DNA from: Paludibaculum fermentans
GTDB lineage: Bacteria; Acidobacteriota; Terriglobia; Bryobacterales; Bryobacteraceae
Assembly: GCF_015277775.1 (NCBI RefSeq)
Contig: NZ_CP063849.1
Location: forward strand, 1,798,001-1,862,000
Length of the DNA stretch: 64,000 nt
Direction: 5' to 3'
How positions within the stretch are numbered: the stretch's first letter is position 1; the number at the start of each line of letters is the position of its first letter. Under the pieces are notes generated by a model. It was not told where the DNA came from. It did not search any database and worked only from the letters and a program-made list of their open reading frames with translations. The position numbers were made by a program, and so were the translations under genes. Shown one piece after another: positions 1-8,709 of the stretch.

Positions 1-183
1 GCGAATTTCTATATCGCGAATGGCGTCGTATTAGTGCCGGTGTTTCATGACTCTAACGACCGCATCGCGCTCAATATCCTCGCACGCCTCTTCCCGACGC
101 GCGATGTCATCGGTTTGTATAGCGTCGACCTGGTACTCGGACTCGGAACGATCCATTGCGGGACGATGCAAGAACCCGCTTAA
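1..183 (+). CDS. Agmatine deiminase, C-terminal fragment (5' end outside window)
   Basis: Reading frame 1 from the first base is open for 60 codons and ends in TAA. It reads as the C-terminus of the agmatine deiminase / peptidylarginine deiminase-like family: an ANFYIANG strand, a VPVFHDSNDRIAL segment, LFPTRDVIGL, and then GTIHCGTMQEP, which matches the family's GxxHCxTxQxP active-site motif with the nucleophilic cysteine. The known family reaction is hydrolysis of agmatine to N-carbamoylputrescine and ammonia, a step towards putrescine. Only about the last sixth of the enzyme is visible, so neither start nor neighbours can be judged. The call rests on the motif alone but the match is specific. 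Confidence 0.85.
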   Translation, partial: ANFYIANGVVLVPVFHDSNDRIALNILARLFPTRDVIGLYSVDLVLGLGTIHCGTMQEPA

Positions 184-323
184 TGTGTCGCCGAACCAAC
201 AATTCCGCCGAACTTTCCGGAATAACGGCAATTTAGGGTAGACACCACCAACGCATCGAATTATACTTCCTGCACCTGCCGAAGAAGTGTTCTGGGCGGA
301 GTCCACTTGGGGAGGCTGGTTCG

Positions 324-1883
324 ATGGCTCAAGAATGGGGCCGCGCCGTAGGCACAGCCTATTCCGGCGCAGCACCTGCGGATGCATTTGAAACGCCGTT
401 GCGGACAGTCTTCGAGGCCGCTCCGCAGGCGATTCTGCTGGTTGATTCCAAAGGCTTGATCCTGCAGGCGAATGGGGGGGCGGAGAGTCTATTCGGTTAC
501 ACTCGCGCCGAGATGGAAGGCCATCCCGTCGAGATGCTGCTGCCCGGCCGCGACGACGACGCCAATCCGGATTCACGCATTCACTACTTCCTGACGGGAG
601 AATATCTCCAGCCGGAGCAAGGCGCCGACTACGCAGGAAGGCGCAAAGGCGGCACCGAATTTCCCGTAGCCATCGAACTGCGCCGGTCGTCCTGGAAAGG
701 GACGCCAATTGTAATTGCTTTCATTTCCGACATCACGCAGCGCAAAAAGCTCGAAAGCCGCCTCATCGAGGTGCAGCGCATTGAAGTCGCCGGCCACCTG
801 GTCGCCAGCATCGTGCACGACTTCAACAACCTGCTCACGATCATCAACGGGCACAACCACATCCTGCTCGATCAATTGCCGCGGATCGACCCGCTCAGCG
901 AGAACTCGCGCGAAATCCAGAATGCCGTGCAGCGTTCCTCCGGCCTGGTGAAGGAACTGCTTTCGTTCAGTCGCCGCCAGTGCGCTCCCGCACAAAAAAC
1001 TACACCCCTCAACGGTGCGATCTACGACATGGACGGCATGATCCGCCGCCTGTTGCCGCCCAATCTCGAACTGACTTTCCGCCTTTCCCCACGTGCCGGG
1101 TTCGTCGCGGCGGAGCGTGGCCGCATCGACCAGGTGCTGGTCAATCTGGTCCTGAATGCGAGGGACGCCCTGCGAGGCCGTGGCGGGAAAATCCATATAT
1201 CCACGCGGCGTGCGTGGCTCAACCCAGGAGAGTCGCACGCCCGCTCCGGCCCTTACGCCGTACTTTCCGTGACAGACAATGGCTGCGGCATGGACGCGAT
1301 CGCCCAGGCCCGCCTGTTTGAGCCCTTCTTTACGACAAAACAGGGAGGCACCGGACTGGGGCTGGCTACGGTCCAGCGGATTGTTCACCAGGCCGGGGGT
1401 CTCATTCGGGTGAAGAGCAGCCTGAATCGTGGTACAACATTCACCATCTGCCTTCCACGCGTGGAGGGTGAGGTGGAGACTTTGCCCACAACCGCTGCTA
1501 ACGCTTCGTCCGGCACCGAAACCATCCTGCTTGTCGAGGATGAGGAGGGGATCCGGCGGCTGATTACCAGCATCCTGCGCAAACGCGGCTATCGGGTGCT
1601 GGAGGCGGCCGGCGGCAAAGAGGCAGAGAAGATCTTACAGGCCCATAACGGGATCATCGATCTTCTCCTTACAGACGTGAATCTGCCCGATTCCGCTGGA
1701 GGTGCGATCGCCGAACGCCTGCTGGCCCTGCAGCCCGGGCTCAAAGTTCTCTACATCTCCGGCCACTCCGAAGAGCAGGCACTCAAGCGCGGCCTGGTCG
1801 CCCCGGGCGCTCGCTTTCTGCCGAAGCCATTTACCGTGGATGAGCTGGCGCGCCGCGTCCGTGGCACCTTGGACGACGCCTAG
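324..1883 (+). CDS. PAS-domain hybrid sensor histidine kinase with C-terminal receiver
   Basis: A 519-residue predicted soluble sensor; no membrane segment is visible. The order is PAS domain (about 25-140, ending in the typical ITQRKKLE linker), a HisKA-like helix with phospho-accepting His165 in VHDFNN, a HATPase domain (about 255-380: N box NLVLNARDAL, G1 VTDNGCGM, F box FEPFF, G2 GGTGLGLA), and a receiver domain (about 398-515) with acidic VEDEE and phospho-acceptor Asp451 in LLTDVNLP. The layout is that of PAS-HK-REC hybrids of the nitrogen-regulator-like HDFNN class. A GGGGAGG ribosome site lies 8 bases before the ATG. No partner response regulator with an output domain is adjacent, so the target is unknown. 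Confidence 0.93.
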   Translation: MAQEWGRAVGTAYSGAAPADAFETPLRTVFEAAPQAILLVDSKGLILQANGGAESLFGYTRAEMEGHPVEMLLPGRDDDANPDSRIHYFLTGEYLQPEQGADYAGRRKGGTEFPVAIELRRSSWKGTPIVIAFISDITQRKKLESRLIEVQRIEVAGHLVASIVHDFNNLLTIINGHNHILLDQLPRIDPLSENSREIQNAVQRSSGLVKELLSFSRRQCAPAQKTTPLNGAIYDMDGMIRRLLPPNLELTFRLSPRAGFVAAERGRIDQVLVNLVLNARDALRGRGGKIHISTRRAWLNPGESHARSGPYAVLSVTDNGCGMDAIAQARLFEPFFTTKQGGTGLGLATVQRIVHQAGGLIRVKSSLNRGTTFTICLPRVEGEVETLPTTAANASSGTETILLVEDEEGIRRLITSILRKRGYRVLEAAGGKEAEKILQAHNGIIDLLLTDVNLPDSAGGAIAERLLALQPGLKVLYISGHSEEQALKRGLVAPGARFLPKPFTVDELARRVRGTLDDA

Positions 1884-1938
1884 CGCCTGATGGCGCGCAC
1901 CTCGGCGACAGACCGCCGCCATGGGAATTGGGCCGGGC

Positions 1939-2508
1939 TCACTCCACCGGGCCGTCACCAGCGCCGCTGCCTCCCTGCTGGGTCTTCTCCACCAGCCGCA
2001 GCACCGACTGATCCGTATTCAGCAGCCGCACCTCATCGAGAGGCACCCAGGCCACGTCACGTGACTCCTCACTCACCACCAGCGGGATGGCCCGGTCCGC
2101 CACCAGCAGAAAGCGGACATCGTAATGAACATGCGCCGGCTCCTTTTTCCGGGCGGGAATATCATGGGCATCCACATCGAAAATCCCACTGCCCGCTGGC
2201 ACGGCCGCCACACCCGTCTCCTCCAACACTTCCCGCATCGCGGAACCCAGGACGTCCGGATTCCCGTCGCAATGTCCGCCCGGTTGCAGCCACTTGTCCA
2301 GCCGCGCGTGATGCACCAGCAGCGTCTCCTTCCGGTCCTGGCTCAGCACCCAGGCGGACGCCGTCACGTGGCCGATCAGCAGCGACCGCTCAAAGCAATC
2401 GGGATGCTGCTCAACGAACGCCAGGATACGCACACGCATCGTCTCTTCGTGCGGGTTGAAGGCGCTGTACGCGCGCAGTTGACTGATCAGGTTTTCGCGG
2501 GTGGTCAT
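1939..2508 (-). CDS. Nudix hydrolase
   Basis: 189 residues from the ATG that begins MTTREN; an in-frame upstream ATG would add 36 residues of unlike composition and run across the divergent neighbour's start, so it was not used. The core has a Nudix box (PGGHCDGNPD followed by AMREVLEETGV), the motif that binds the divalent metal and hydrolyses nucleoside diphosphates linked to another moiety. The GGHCDG variant is common in bacterial Nudix proteins of unknown substrate. The gene converges with the kinase and diverges from the FAD oxidoreductase, so it is probably a single transcription unit. The substrate cannot be read from the sequence. Confidence 0.88.
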   Translation of the reverse strand: MTTRENLISQLRAYSAFNPHEETMRVRILAFVEQHPDCFERSLLIGHVTASAWVLSQDRKETLLVHHARLDKWLQPGGHCDGNPDVLGSAMREVLEETGVAAVPAGSGIFDVDAHDIPARKKEPAHVHYDVRFLLVADRAIPLVVSEESRDVAWVPLDEVRLLNTDQSVLRLVEKTQQGGSGAGDGPVE

Positions 2509-2571
2509 GGTGGGCAGGTTAGGGTTCCTCCATTGTTGCAGGAGGCCCGCCGCGTTGGTAGTCTCACAGCA

Positions 2572-3981
2572 ATGCACTCGGGCCAATTCGATGCGATCGT
2601 GATTGGCGCAGGCCACAACGGCCTCACCTGCGCGGCATACCTGGGGAAAGCCGGCAGGCAGGATGGCCGGAAGACCCTCGACGAAATCGTCAGATTCTCA
2701 ACACACGATGCCCGGAGGTTCCCCGCCTACGAGGCCCACCTGGAGAAGCTGGCCCAGGTGGCCGAAAGCCGCCTGTTCACCACGCCGCCGCCATTCCCGC
2801 CAGGCGGGTTGGGCGCGCTGCTGGAATGGCTGCGCCTGGCCGGCTGGATCCGCGGCCTCAGCACCGCTGAAATGACGGGCCGGGTGAAGATCTTCTCGAT
2901 GAGCGCCAGCGACTTCCTGGATGAGTGGTTCGAATCGCCCGAGGTAAAGGTCACGCTCGCGACAGACGGGGTGATCGGCGCCAACGGCGGCCCTCGCTCG
3001 CCCGGCACGGCATACATCCTGCTGCACCACTGCATGGGCGGCGTGGCCGGCCAGCGCGGCCTGTGGGGCTTCGTGCGCGGCGGCATGGGCGCTGTTGCAT
3101 CGGCCCTCGCCGCTTCGGCAAAGGAGCACGGCGCAACGATCCTAACTGACGCACCGGTGGCGCAGATTATTGTCCGGTACGGGAAAGCCCGGGGCGTCGT
3201 GCTCCATAGTGGTGACGAGTGCCAGGCGCCCGTGGTTGCATCCAACCTCGATCCCAAGAGAACCTTTCTCGAACTCCTCGATCCCGCGCTCCTGCCCCCC
3301 GATTTCACCGCCTCCATCCGGCAATTCCGCTGCGAAGGAACCTCTCTCAAGATCAACTTCGCCTTGCGCGGCCTGCCCCAGTTCACCGGCTATCCCGGAG
3401 CGCCGCTCCCCCTGCATGGCGCCACCATGCACATCTGCCCTTCCATCGAATATGTGGAGCGCGCGTGGGACGACGCCAAATATGGCCGCCCATCGCAGCG
3501 GCCGCTGATCGAACTCACCATCCCGACGGTGTACGACCCATCGCTGGCGCCGGCCGGCCATCACGTGATGGGCGCGTTCCTGCAGTACTCTCCTGATACG
3601 CTGCAGCCGCCCACGGCTACGCGCGGCGGCTTCGACGACGGCAGCGGCTCAACATCCTGGGACGACTTGCGCGAGCCTTACGGCAGCCACGTCCTCGACC
3701 TCATCGCCGAGTACTGCCCCAACATCCGCGATGTCGTCGTAGACATGCAGGTACTTACTCCGCTCGACCTGGAGCGCCGCTTCGGTCTCACTGGAGGTAA
3801 TATCTTTCATGGTGAAATGAGCTTTGAACAGATGTTCGTCATGCGTCCCGTGGCGGGGTGGGCCCGATATCGGACGCCGGTCCCTGGGCTGTATTTGTGT
3901 GGCTCCGGCGCCCATCCCGGCGGCGGAGTCATGGGCGCGCCCGGCTACAATTGCGCTCGCGAGGTATTGAAGCACGCATGA
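2572..3981 (+). CDS. Phytoene desaturase/PYROXD2-like FAD oxidoreductase with internal deletion
   Basis: 469 residues starting MHSGQFDAIVIGAGHNG, a Rossmann dinucleotide-binding motif (GxGxxG). The C-terminus has the family's PVAGWARYRTPVPGLYLCG and GGGVMGAPGYNCAREVL blocks. It belongs to the NAD(P)/FAD-dependent oxidoreductases related to phytoene desaturase and animal PYROXD2. Odd point: right after AAYLGKAG, where family members continue with the strand carrying the ribose-binding acidic residue, a GGA(A/S) motif and about 80 further residues, this protein jumps to GRKTLDEIVRFS, which normally lies far downstream. The frame is kept. The FAD-binding region is therefore incomplete and the enzyme may be inactive, or the assembly may have lost a segment. 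The stop overlaps the next gene's start (ATGA). Confidence 0.8.
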   Translation: MHSGQFDAIVIGAGHNGLTCAAYLGKAGRQDGRKTLDEIVRFSTHDARRFPAYEAHLEKLAQVAESRLFTTPPPFPPGGLGALLEWLRLAGWIRGLSTAEMTGRVKIFSMSASDFLDEWFESPEVKVTLATDGVIGANGGPRSPGTAYILLHHCMGGVAGQRGLWGFVRGGMGAVASALAASAKEHGATILTDAPVAQIIVRYGKARGVVLHSGDECQAPVVASNLDPKRTFLELLDPALLPPDFTASIRQFRCEGTSLKINFALRGLPQFTGYPGAPLPLHGATMHICPSIEYVERAWDDAKYGRPSQRPLIELTIPTVYDPSLAPAGHHVMGAFLQYSPDTLQPPTATRGGFDDGSGSTSWDDLREPYGSHVLDLIAEYCPNIRDVVVDMQVLTPLDLERRFGLTGGNIFHGEMSFEQMFVMRPVAGWARYRTPVPGLYLCGSGAHPGGGVMGAPGYNCAREVLKHA

Positions 3982-4946
3982 GACTTCGTTGGGTGGCATT
4001 GCCGGTTGCCGCTGCAGTCGTGGCGGCCGGCGCCTGGTACCTCATCGGACCCAGCCGGCAAGTTGAACCGCGCGACACCGGCGCCCCGGGCCGGACAATC
4101 GTGCTGCACGACGGACGCCGCGTCGGCGTTGTCGAACGCGGCGACCCAGGCGGCCGCCCGGTCTTTTACTTCCACGGCTTCCTGGGCTCCCGCCTGGAGA
4201 TGATCGCCAACGAGCAACTGCTGCGGCGCTTCGGCATCCGCTGGATCGGCATCGACCGGCCCGGCGTTGGCCTATCTCCGATCGATGATGTCGGCAATTA
4301 CGCGGATTGGGCCATCGACGCCGGTGAACTCGCTGAACAATTGGGGGCGCCAAAGTTCAGTGTCCTCGGCTGGTCGGCCGGCGCGCCCCTTGCCCTGGCC
4401 ATCGCCGCCCGCCTGCCGGACCGCGTCGACCTCGTAGCCATCGCCGCCCCCATCACCGTCATGGATGTCGAGGAACTGCGCCTGGAAGCCCCACGCGGCT
4501 GGATGTTCCAGGTCCGCCTCGCCGGCTGGATGCCCGGCCTCATGGGCCGCCGCCTGCAACAACTGGACGCGCGCCGGCAGTTGAATCCACGCCAGTTCGA
4601 GTTGGATCGCGCCGCGGAAGAAGTGCCCTCCGATGCCAAGGCGCTCAGACAGGAGGAAATGGTGGAGATAATGATGGCCGATCGCGCCGAAGCGTTCCGC
4701 CAGGGCACCTCCGGCCTGGTTCACGACATGCTCCTGATGAGCCGCGACTGGGGCTTCGAATATGAATCCATCCGGGTTCCGGTGCGAATCTGGCACGGAG
4801 AACAGGACCGCATCGCTTCCATCAAGAACGCGGAATACCTGGCGGGCGTCATTCCGGGCGCCGAGTTCGTCCCCGTCAAGAACGCCGGCCACTACGTCGC
4901 ACTGACTCAGGCCGAGGCCATCATCAAGTGGTTGGCCCGTCGTTAG
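3978..4946 (+). CDS. Alpha/beta hydrolase with N-terminal membrane anchor
   Basis: 322 residues; the start is the ATG overlapping the previous stop by 4 bases, which gives a hydrophobic N-terminal anchor or signal (about residues 5-24). The hydrolase signature is present: oxyanion-hole FHGFLGS (about 65-71), nucleophile elbow GWSAGA with Ser133, an acidic GEQDR loop and a catalytic His in NAGHYVAL near the C-terminus. Translational coupling suggests co-expression with the oxidoreductase. The gene ends 23 bases inside the convergent DedA gene. The substrate (ester, epoxide or other) is not predictable. Confidence 0.87.
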   Translation: MRLRWVALPVAAAVVAAGAWYLIGPSRQVEPRDTGAPGRTIVLHDGRRVGVVERGDPGGRPVFYFHGFLGSRLEMIANEQLLRRFGIRWIGIDRPGVGLSPIDDVGNYADWAIDAGELAEQLGAPKFSVLGWSAGAPLALAIAARLPDRVDLVAIAAPITVMDVEELRLEAPRGWMFQVRLAGWMPGLMGRRLQQLDARRQLNPRQFELDRAAEEVPSDAKALRQEEMVEIMMADRAEAFRQGTSGLVHDMLLMSRDWGFEYESIRVPVRIWHGEQDRIASIKNAEYLAGVIPGAEFVPVKNAGHYVALTQAEAIIKWLARR

Positions 4947-5541
4947 CCCTGGCTCGGGACCTGCGCCGCCACCACCACCAGCCGTAACCCGCGGCTGCCG
5001 CACCCAATACGAGACCGGCCACCAGCCCAAAGCGATGCGCGGCCTCCAGAATCGTGCCCCAGCGTTCGCCCAACAGGTAGCCCAGCGTCAGGAAGGTGCT
5101 CGCCCACAGCAGCGCTCCGCCGTAGGCAAAGGCTGCGAAAATCGGCCACTCCAGCTTCGAGGCTCCAGCGACATACGCCGTCAGGTGGCGCACGCCGGCG
5201 ATGAAGTAGCCGAAGGTGAGCGCCAGCCCGCCCGTCCGGTGGTAGAAGTCGTGGACCTTGTCGATCTCCTTCTGCGAGATCCTGACATAGCGTCCATACT
5301 TGTGCAGCAGCGGATACCCGGTCGTCCGGCCCAGGACGTAGCTGATCGTGATCCCGGACATACTGCCGGCCAGTGCAGCCAGCCCGGTGGGCAGCGCCTT
5401 CAGTTCGCCCTTAAAGATCAGGTAGCCGGCGAACGTCAGTAGGGTTTCGTCGGGAATCGGCAAGCCCACAATGCCCAGCGCCAGCAGGGCTGCGATGCCG
5501 AAATAGCCGTATTGCGTGATCCAGTGCTGAATGATCTCCAT
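4924..5541 (-). CDS. DedA-family membrane protein
   Basis: 205 residues from the ATG of MEIIQHWITQYG. The family features are visible: a hydrophobic first segment ending in the conserved GLPIPDETLL, the GYLIFKGEL loop, then FGYFIAGVRHLTAYVAG (the FxRFxPxxR-like region of DedA proteins) and further membrane spans ending in a W-rich, R-rich tail. DedA/SNARE-associated proteins are inner-membrane transporters involved in lipid-carrier or phospholipid flipping. The 3' end overlaps the convergent hydrolase by 23 bases. The upstream GNAT gene ends 11 bases away on the same strand, so the two may be co-transcribed. Confidence 0.9.
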   Translation of the reverse strand: MEIIQHWITQYGYFGIAALLALGIVGLPIPDETLLTFAGYLIFKGELKALPTGLAALAGSMSGITISYVLGRTTGYPLLHKYGRYVRISQKEIDKVHDFYHRTGGLALTFGYFIAGVRHLTAYVAGASKLEWPIFAAFAYGGALLWASTFLTLGYLLGERWGTILEAAHRFGLVAGLVLGAAAAGYGWWWWRRRSRARANDGPTT

Positions 5542-5552
5542 GCCGCCGCCAG

Positions 5553-6026
5553 CTACTCCGTGCGGTTCAACACAAAGTCCGCTTCGAACATCTGATACGC
5601 CGTACGTTTCATGCCGCAGCGGACATAGGTACCCTGCGCCCGCTCGTTGTCCTGCTCGACATAGAGCCGCAGCCCGCACACTCCGGCATCGGCGCGCGCC
5701 AGTTGCTCCACATGCGCATACAGCGCCTTGAAGATGCCCTGTCCGCGGAACTCGGGCTCCACCCACACGCTCTGGATCCACCAGAACATGCCGTTGCGCC
5801 AGTCCGACCACTCGTAGGTGATCATCATCTGGCCCACCCGCCGGCCCTTCACTTCCGCCAAGTAGTAGACCCCGCGCGAAGTATCTTCAAACAGCGCGTG
5901 GACGCCATCGCGCAGGCGGTCGAGATCCAGCGACAGATGCTCGGTCTCCAGCGCCATCGTCGCGTTGCCGCGCACCAGGAATTCTGCGTCGGCCGGATCG
6001 GCCAACCGGATTGTGATCGGATCCAT
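5553..6026 (-). CDS. GNAT family N-acetyltransferase
   Basis: 157 residues with a complete GNAT fold: an N-terminal ITIRLADPADAEFLV strand-helix, the WIQSVWVEPEFRGQGIFKAL acetyl-CoA-binding segment (R/Q-x-x-G-x-G/A), and a C-terminal LRLYVEQDNERAQGTYVRCGM region. Family members transfer an acetyl group from acetyl-CoA to an amine; the substrate here is unknown. It lies between the DedA gene (11 bases downstream) and the NHL-protein gene, all on the minus strand. Confidence 0.88.
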   Translation of the reverse strand: MDPITIRLADPADAEFLVRGNATMALETEHLSLDLDRLRDGVHALFEDTSRGVYYLAEVKGRRVGQMMITYEWSDWRNGMFWWIQSVWVEPEFRGQGIFKALYAHVEQLARADAGVCGLRLYVEQDNERAQGTYVRCGMKRTAYQMFEADFVLNRTE

Positions 6027-6046
6027 GTTTGAGTTGCAGGCCCGCC

Positions 6047-7087
6047 CTAAGCCACTCGCCGCAGCTTCGTGACCCGGCCGACCTCAACCCATTCGACCAC
6101 AAAAATGTTCCCGTCTCTGTCGAAGCACGCCGAATGCGGACAGATGAACTTGCCGGGGATGAATTTGTCGCGCGGCTCCTTGCGCAGTTTGCTCCAGGTG
6201 TTCGTATCGTCCTCGCCCAACTGCGCCACCGCCTTGTAGCTGGTGTCCATCAGCGTGACGCGCGCTTCCAGGTCCGGCACCAGCAGCAGGCCCTTGCGCT
6301 GGTCGAAGTGGCAGGGCATCTTCACGTCGCCCTCGCCGCCGAAACCCAGGTGCTTGCCGTCCAGCGAGAAGTACTGCAGCCGCCGGTTGCTGCGATCCGC
6401 CACCAGAATCCGCGGCTCCTTCGCCTGGTGGTCAAAGGCGATGCCGTGCGGGCAATCCAGCTGCCCCGCCGCCTTGCCCTTGCCGCCGAACGAGAACTTC
6501 CACTCGCCCTTCGCGTTGTACACGTTGATGTAGCTCGACCCGTACCCGTCGCCTACATACACGTCCCCGTTGGGCGCCACCGCCAGGTTGGTCGGGCTGA
6601 ACTTCTGCTTCTTCCCGTCCGCCCCCGGCTTGTAGCCCGGCGACTCCGACGGATAGCCCGTCTCCCACACCTTGTCGCCCTTCAGCGTGTACTTGCCCAC
6701 CAGGGCGCGCTTGGTATCGCAGAGGTAGAGGAACTCGTCGCGGCCTTCCTTACGCAGCGTCAGGCCGTGCGCTCCGCCCTTGAACTCCTTGCCCCAGCTC
6801 CGCACGAACTTACCCTTCTTGTCGAAGACCACCATCGTGTCCTCCGACTCAGAGGTCGCATGCACCGTGTGGTGCACATACACATGTCCCTGCGAATCGA
6901 CGCCTACACCGTGCGTGTTCCCGTACTTGATCGTCCGCGGCAGCTCGCCCCAGTCGTGGATCACCTCGAACATGTACGCGCCATTGCCCGTCATGGGCCT
7001 CTTCAGGCCCGATTTATCGCCGGCCAGCACGGCGGGCGCCGCCGCCAGGGCGGAAACAAAAACACGGCGGGTGATTGGATTGGACAT
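6047..7087 (-). CDS. Secreted NHL-repeat six-bladed propeller protein (Tat signal)
   Basis: 346 residues. The N-terminus reads NPITRRVFVSALAAAPAVLA, a twin-arginine type signal with an RR-x-F/V motif and a short hydrophobic stretch, so export to the periplasm is likely. The body is a beta-propeller of NHL type: repeated blocks such as THGVGVDSQGHVYV, TNLAVAPNGDVYVGDGYG, CPHGIAFD and ICPHSACFDRDGNIFVVEW. Similar architectures include peptidyl-alpha-hydroxyglycine alpha-amidating lyase-like proteins, but NHL folds serve many roles and no catalytic assignment is made. A GAGGAG ribosome site lies 8 bases before the ATG. Confidence 0.85.
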   Translation of the reverse strand: MSNPITRRVFVSALAAAPAVLAGDKSGLKRPMTGNGAYMFEVIHDWGELPRTIKYGNTHGVGVDSQGHVYVHHTVHATSESEDTMVVFDKKGKFVRSWGKEFKGGAHGLTLRKEGRDEFLYLCDTKRALVGKYTLKGDKVWETGYPSESPGYKPGADGKKQKFSPTNLAVAPNGDVYVGDGYGSSYINVYNAKGEWKFSFGGKGKAAGQLDCPHGIAFDHQAKEPRILVADRSNRRLQYFSLDGKHLGFGGEGDVKMPCHFDQRKGLLLVPDLEARVTLMDTSYKAVAQLGEDDTNTWSKLRKEPRDKFIPGKFICPHSACFDRDGNIFVVEWVEVGRVTKLRRVA

Positions 7088-7140
7088 CCGGTAAGCTCCT
7101 CTTCGTTTGAATACTTTACCAGACTGGCAAGGAGAGCAAA

Positions 7141-7179
7141 ACGGCCCAGCCTCGGAAACTGCTTCCGGGGCTGGGCCGT
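7141..7179 (-). terminator. Rho-independent terminator after the frameshifted secreted-protein gene
   Basis: An 11-bp perfect inverted repeat (ACGGCCCAGCC / GGCTGGGCCGT) surrounds a 17-base loop. Read on the minus strand the stem is followed by TTTTG. It sits about 20 bases past the stop of the upstream minus-strand gene. Confidence 0.75.
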
Positions 7180-7201
7180 AGGGAGAAGAGATAGAGATTG
7201 T

Positions 7202-7878
7202 CTACTTGGAGCCGCTGAAAGAGCCCTTCGTGCCGTTCGGCGTCTGGAACGTGCCCTTCACCGCCGTGCCCTCGATCTTGCCGCTCACCGAGAACGAACC
7301 TTCGCCCGTTGGGATCTTAAACGAGAACGCGCCGGCGTCCACCGTACCGTCGGAGATCGGAGCTTCGTCGCCGCTCTCGAGGATGATGTTGCCGGTCAGC
7401 TTGGAGCCGTCCTGCTTCAGGTCCAGCGTGCTCTTCATCTCGCGGCCCTCGGCATCCTTGGAAACGATCTTCCACTTGCCGGTGGCGTCGCTGGCCGCGG
7501 TCGGAGTGGCGGCGGGGCCGCCGACGCACCGTCACGGCTGCCGGTCACCGGGCCCGTGCTGCCGTCCGGCAACACCAGGTTGCCCTTCAACGCATCGCCG
7601 TCCTGCTTCAGCTTGAACGCGATCTGGCCAAAATCCATCGTGATCTTGAAGGCAACATCTTCGCTGGTCACAGCCAGGTCCTGCAATGGCAGCGTACCCT
7701 GCTCCGACACCAGCGAGCCATCAAACTTGCCGCCAGCTTCCTTGATCACCAAATCGAACTTGTGAGTATTGCCGTCCGGCGCCTGAGCGGACATCTTCCA
7801 GGTGCCGGTGACGCCGGCCGCGAAAGCATTCAGACTCAGCACCAACAGTGAGGTCAGTGTAAAAATCGTTTTGAACAT
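7202..7878 (-). pseudogene. Secreted two-repeat protein, frameshifted between repeats
   Basis: The frame starting MFKTIFTLTSLLVL has a signal peptide and one domain, running from VTGTWKMSAQ to GPVTGSRDG. The frame then drifts into a short Pro/Arg-rich tail and stops. A second frame, joined by restoring one base in the run near position 7511-7525, continues as ATGKWKIVSKDAEGREMK, KLTGNIILESGDEAP and SGKIEGTAVKGTF, clearly a second copy of the first domain (TGTW/TGKW, FKLKQDGDALKGN/LDLKQDGSKLTGN). The span of 677 bases is one short of a whole number of codons, as expected for a single-base loss. It is either a recent pseudogene or a base-call error; the intact product would have about 225 residues. 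The domain has no name I recognise. Confidence 0.75.
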
Positions 7879-7952
7879 CGGTTGTGCCACCTTGCGAGAG
7901 GTTTGTACAGCAACATCATACGACATGAGCCCATACCCTGATGTGAACAAAT

Positions 7953-7979
7953 AGGCCCGGGTGGGCATACCCCGGGCCT
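7953..7979 (-). terminator. Hairpin terminator downstream of the fasciclin gene
   Basis: A 9-bp perfect inverted repeat (AGGCCCGGG / CCCGGGCCT) with a 9-base loop. Read on the minus strand it is followed by ATTTGTT. It is about 80 bases past the fasciclin stop codon and before the next minus-strand gene. Confidence 0.6.
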
Positions 7980-8058
7980 GTCATTCAATCGCCATCAGAT
8001 GGCAACGTGAGGTGGAGTGGGTGCCCCCATGGGCGCCCGATGGAACGGCGGACCCGGT

Positions 8059-8523
8059 CTACTTCTTCGGCATAATCACGGTGTCGATCACGTGAATCAC
8101 GCCATTGTCGCAGGCAATATCTGTCTTCACCACATTCGCCTGGTTGACCATCACCTTCGAGCCGGCCACCGTGATTTTGACGTTTTCGCCTTCCACGGTT
8201 TTGGCGCTTTTCAGCTTGACCACATCCGCCGCCATGACCTTGCCGGCCACCACATGGTAGGTGAGGATTTTCTTCAGCTTCTCCGGATCCTTCAGCAGCC
8301 CCTCCACCGTGCCCGCCGGCAGCTTGGCAAAGGCCTCATCCGTCGGTGCGAACACCGTGAACGGTCCGGGGCTCTTCAAGGTCTCCACCAGGCCCGCAGC
8401 CTTCACCGCGGCCACCAAAGTCTTGAAACTGCCCGCGCTCACCGCGGTATCGACAATATCGGCCGCCTGCGCGGCGAACGCCGAGACAGCCAGCAGCCCA
8501 AATACAGACAGAAATCGCTTCAT
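8059..8523 (-). CDS. Secreted fasciclin (FAS1) domain protein
   Basis: 154 residues with a clear signal peptide ([20 protein letters not shown]) and one complete FAS1 domain. The conserved blocks are present: H1-like [19 protein letters not shown], then [11 protein letters not shown], and the H2-like terminal [15 protein letters not shown]1 domains mediate adhesion or matrix interactions and are widespread as single-domain exported proteins in bacteria. The length is typical. An unusual set of tandem octamers lies about 95-115 bases upstream, and a hairpin terminator follows. Confidence 0.93.
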   Translation of the reverse strand: MKRFLSVFGLLAVSAFAAQAADIVDTAVSAGSFKTLVAAVKAAGLVETLKSPGPFTVFAPTDEAFAKLPAGTVEGLLKDPEKLKKILTYHVVAGKVMAADVVKLKSAKTVEGENVKITVAGSKVMVNQANVVKTDIACDNGVIHVIDTVIMPKK

Positions 8524-8605
8524 GCCAAGTCCTCTTTTCGAGATCGGAGTCGAATAGGAAAACTAGCGCGCCCGATATAACGGATGTGCCGTTTGCACAC
8601 TAATG

Positions 8606-8640
8606 TTGCGGAGTGAATATCCGCAATACCGCATATCCGC
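8606..8640 (-). promoter_or_regulatory. Operator-like tandem octamers and inverted repeat upstream of fasciclin gene
   Basis: Three abutting octamers, ATATCCGC, AATACCGC and ATATCCGC (positions 8617-8640), overlap a perfect 7-bp inverted repeat TTGCGGA / TCCGCAA (8606-8612 and 8620-8626). The block lies about 85-115 bases before the fasciclin start and would fit a multimeric regulator site. The regulator is unknown and no strong promoter hexamers were found next to it. Confidence 0.4.
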
Positions 8641-8709
8641 CGCAAAGTTCTCCTGGACGAAAGATATTCCGTCCACGTAAGAGAAGATGAAAAACGATTC
8701 TTGACTGAG

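Noticed and set aside
47-241. Small plus-strand frame overlapping the first gene fragment
   Set aside because: The agmatine deiminase frame on the same strand is clear; this is an out-of-frame shadow.
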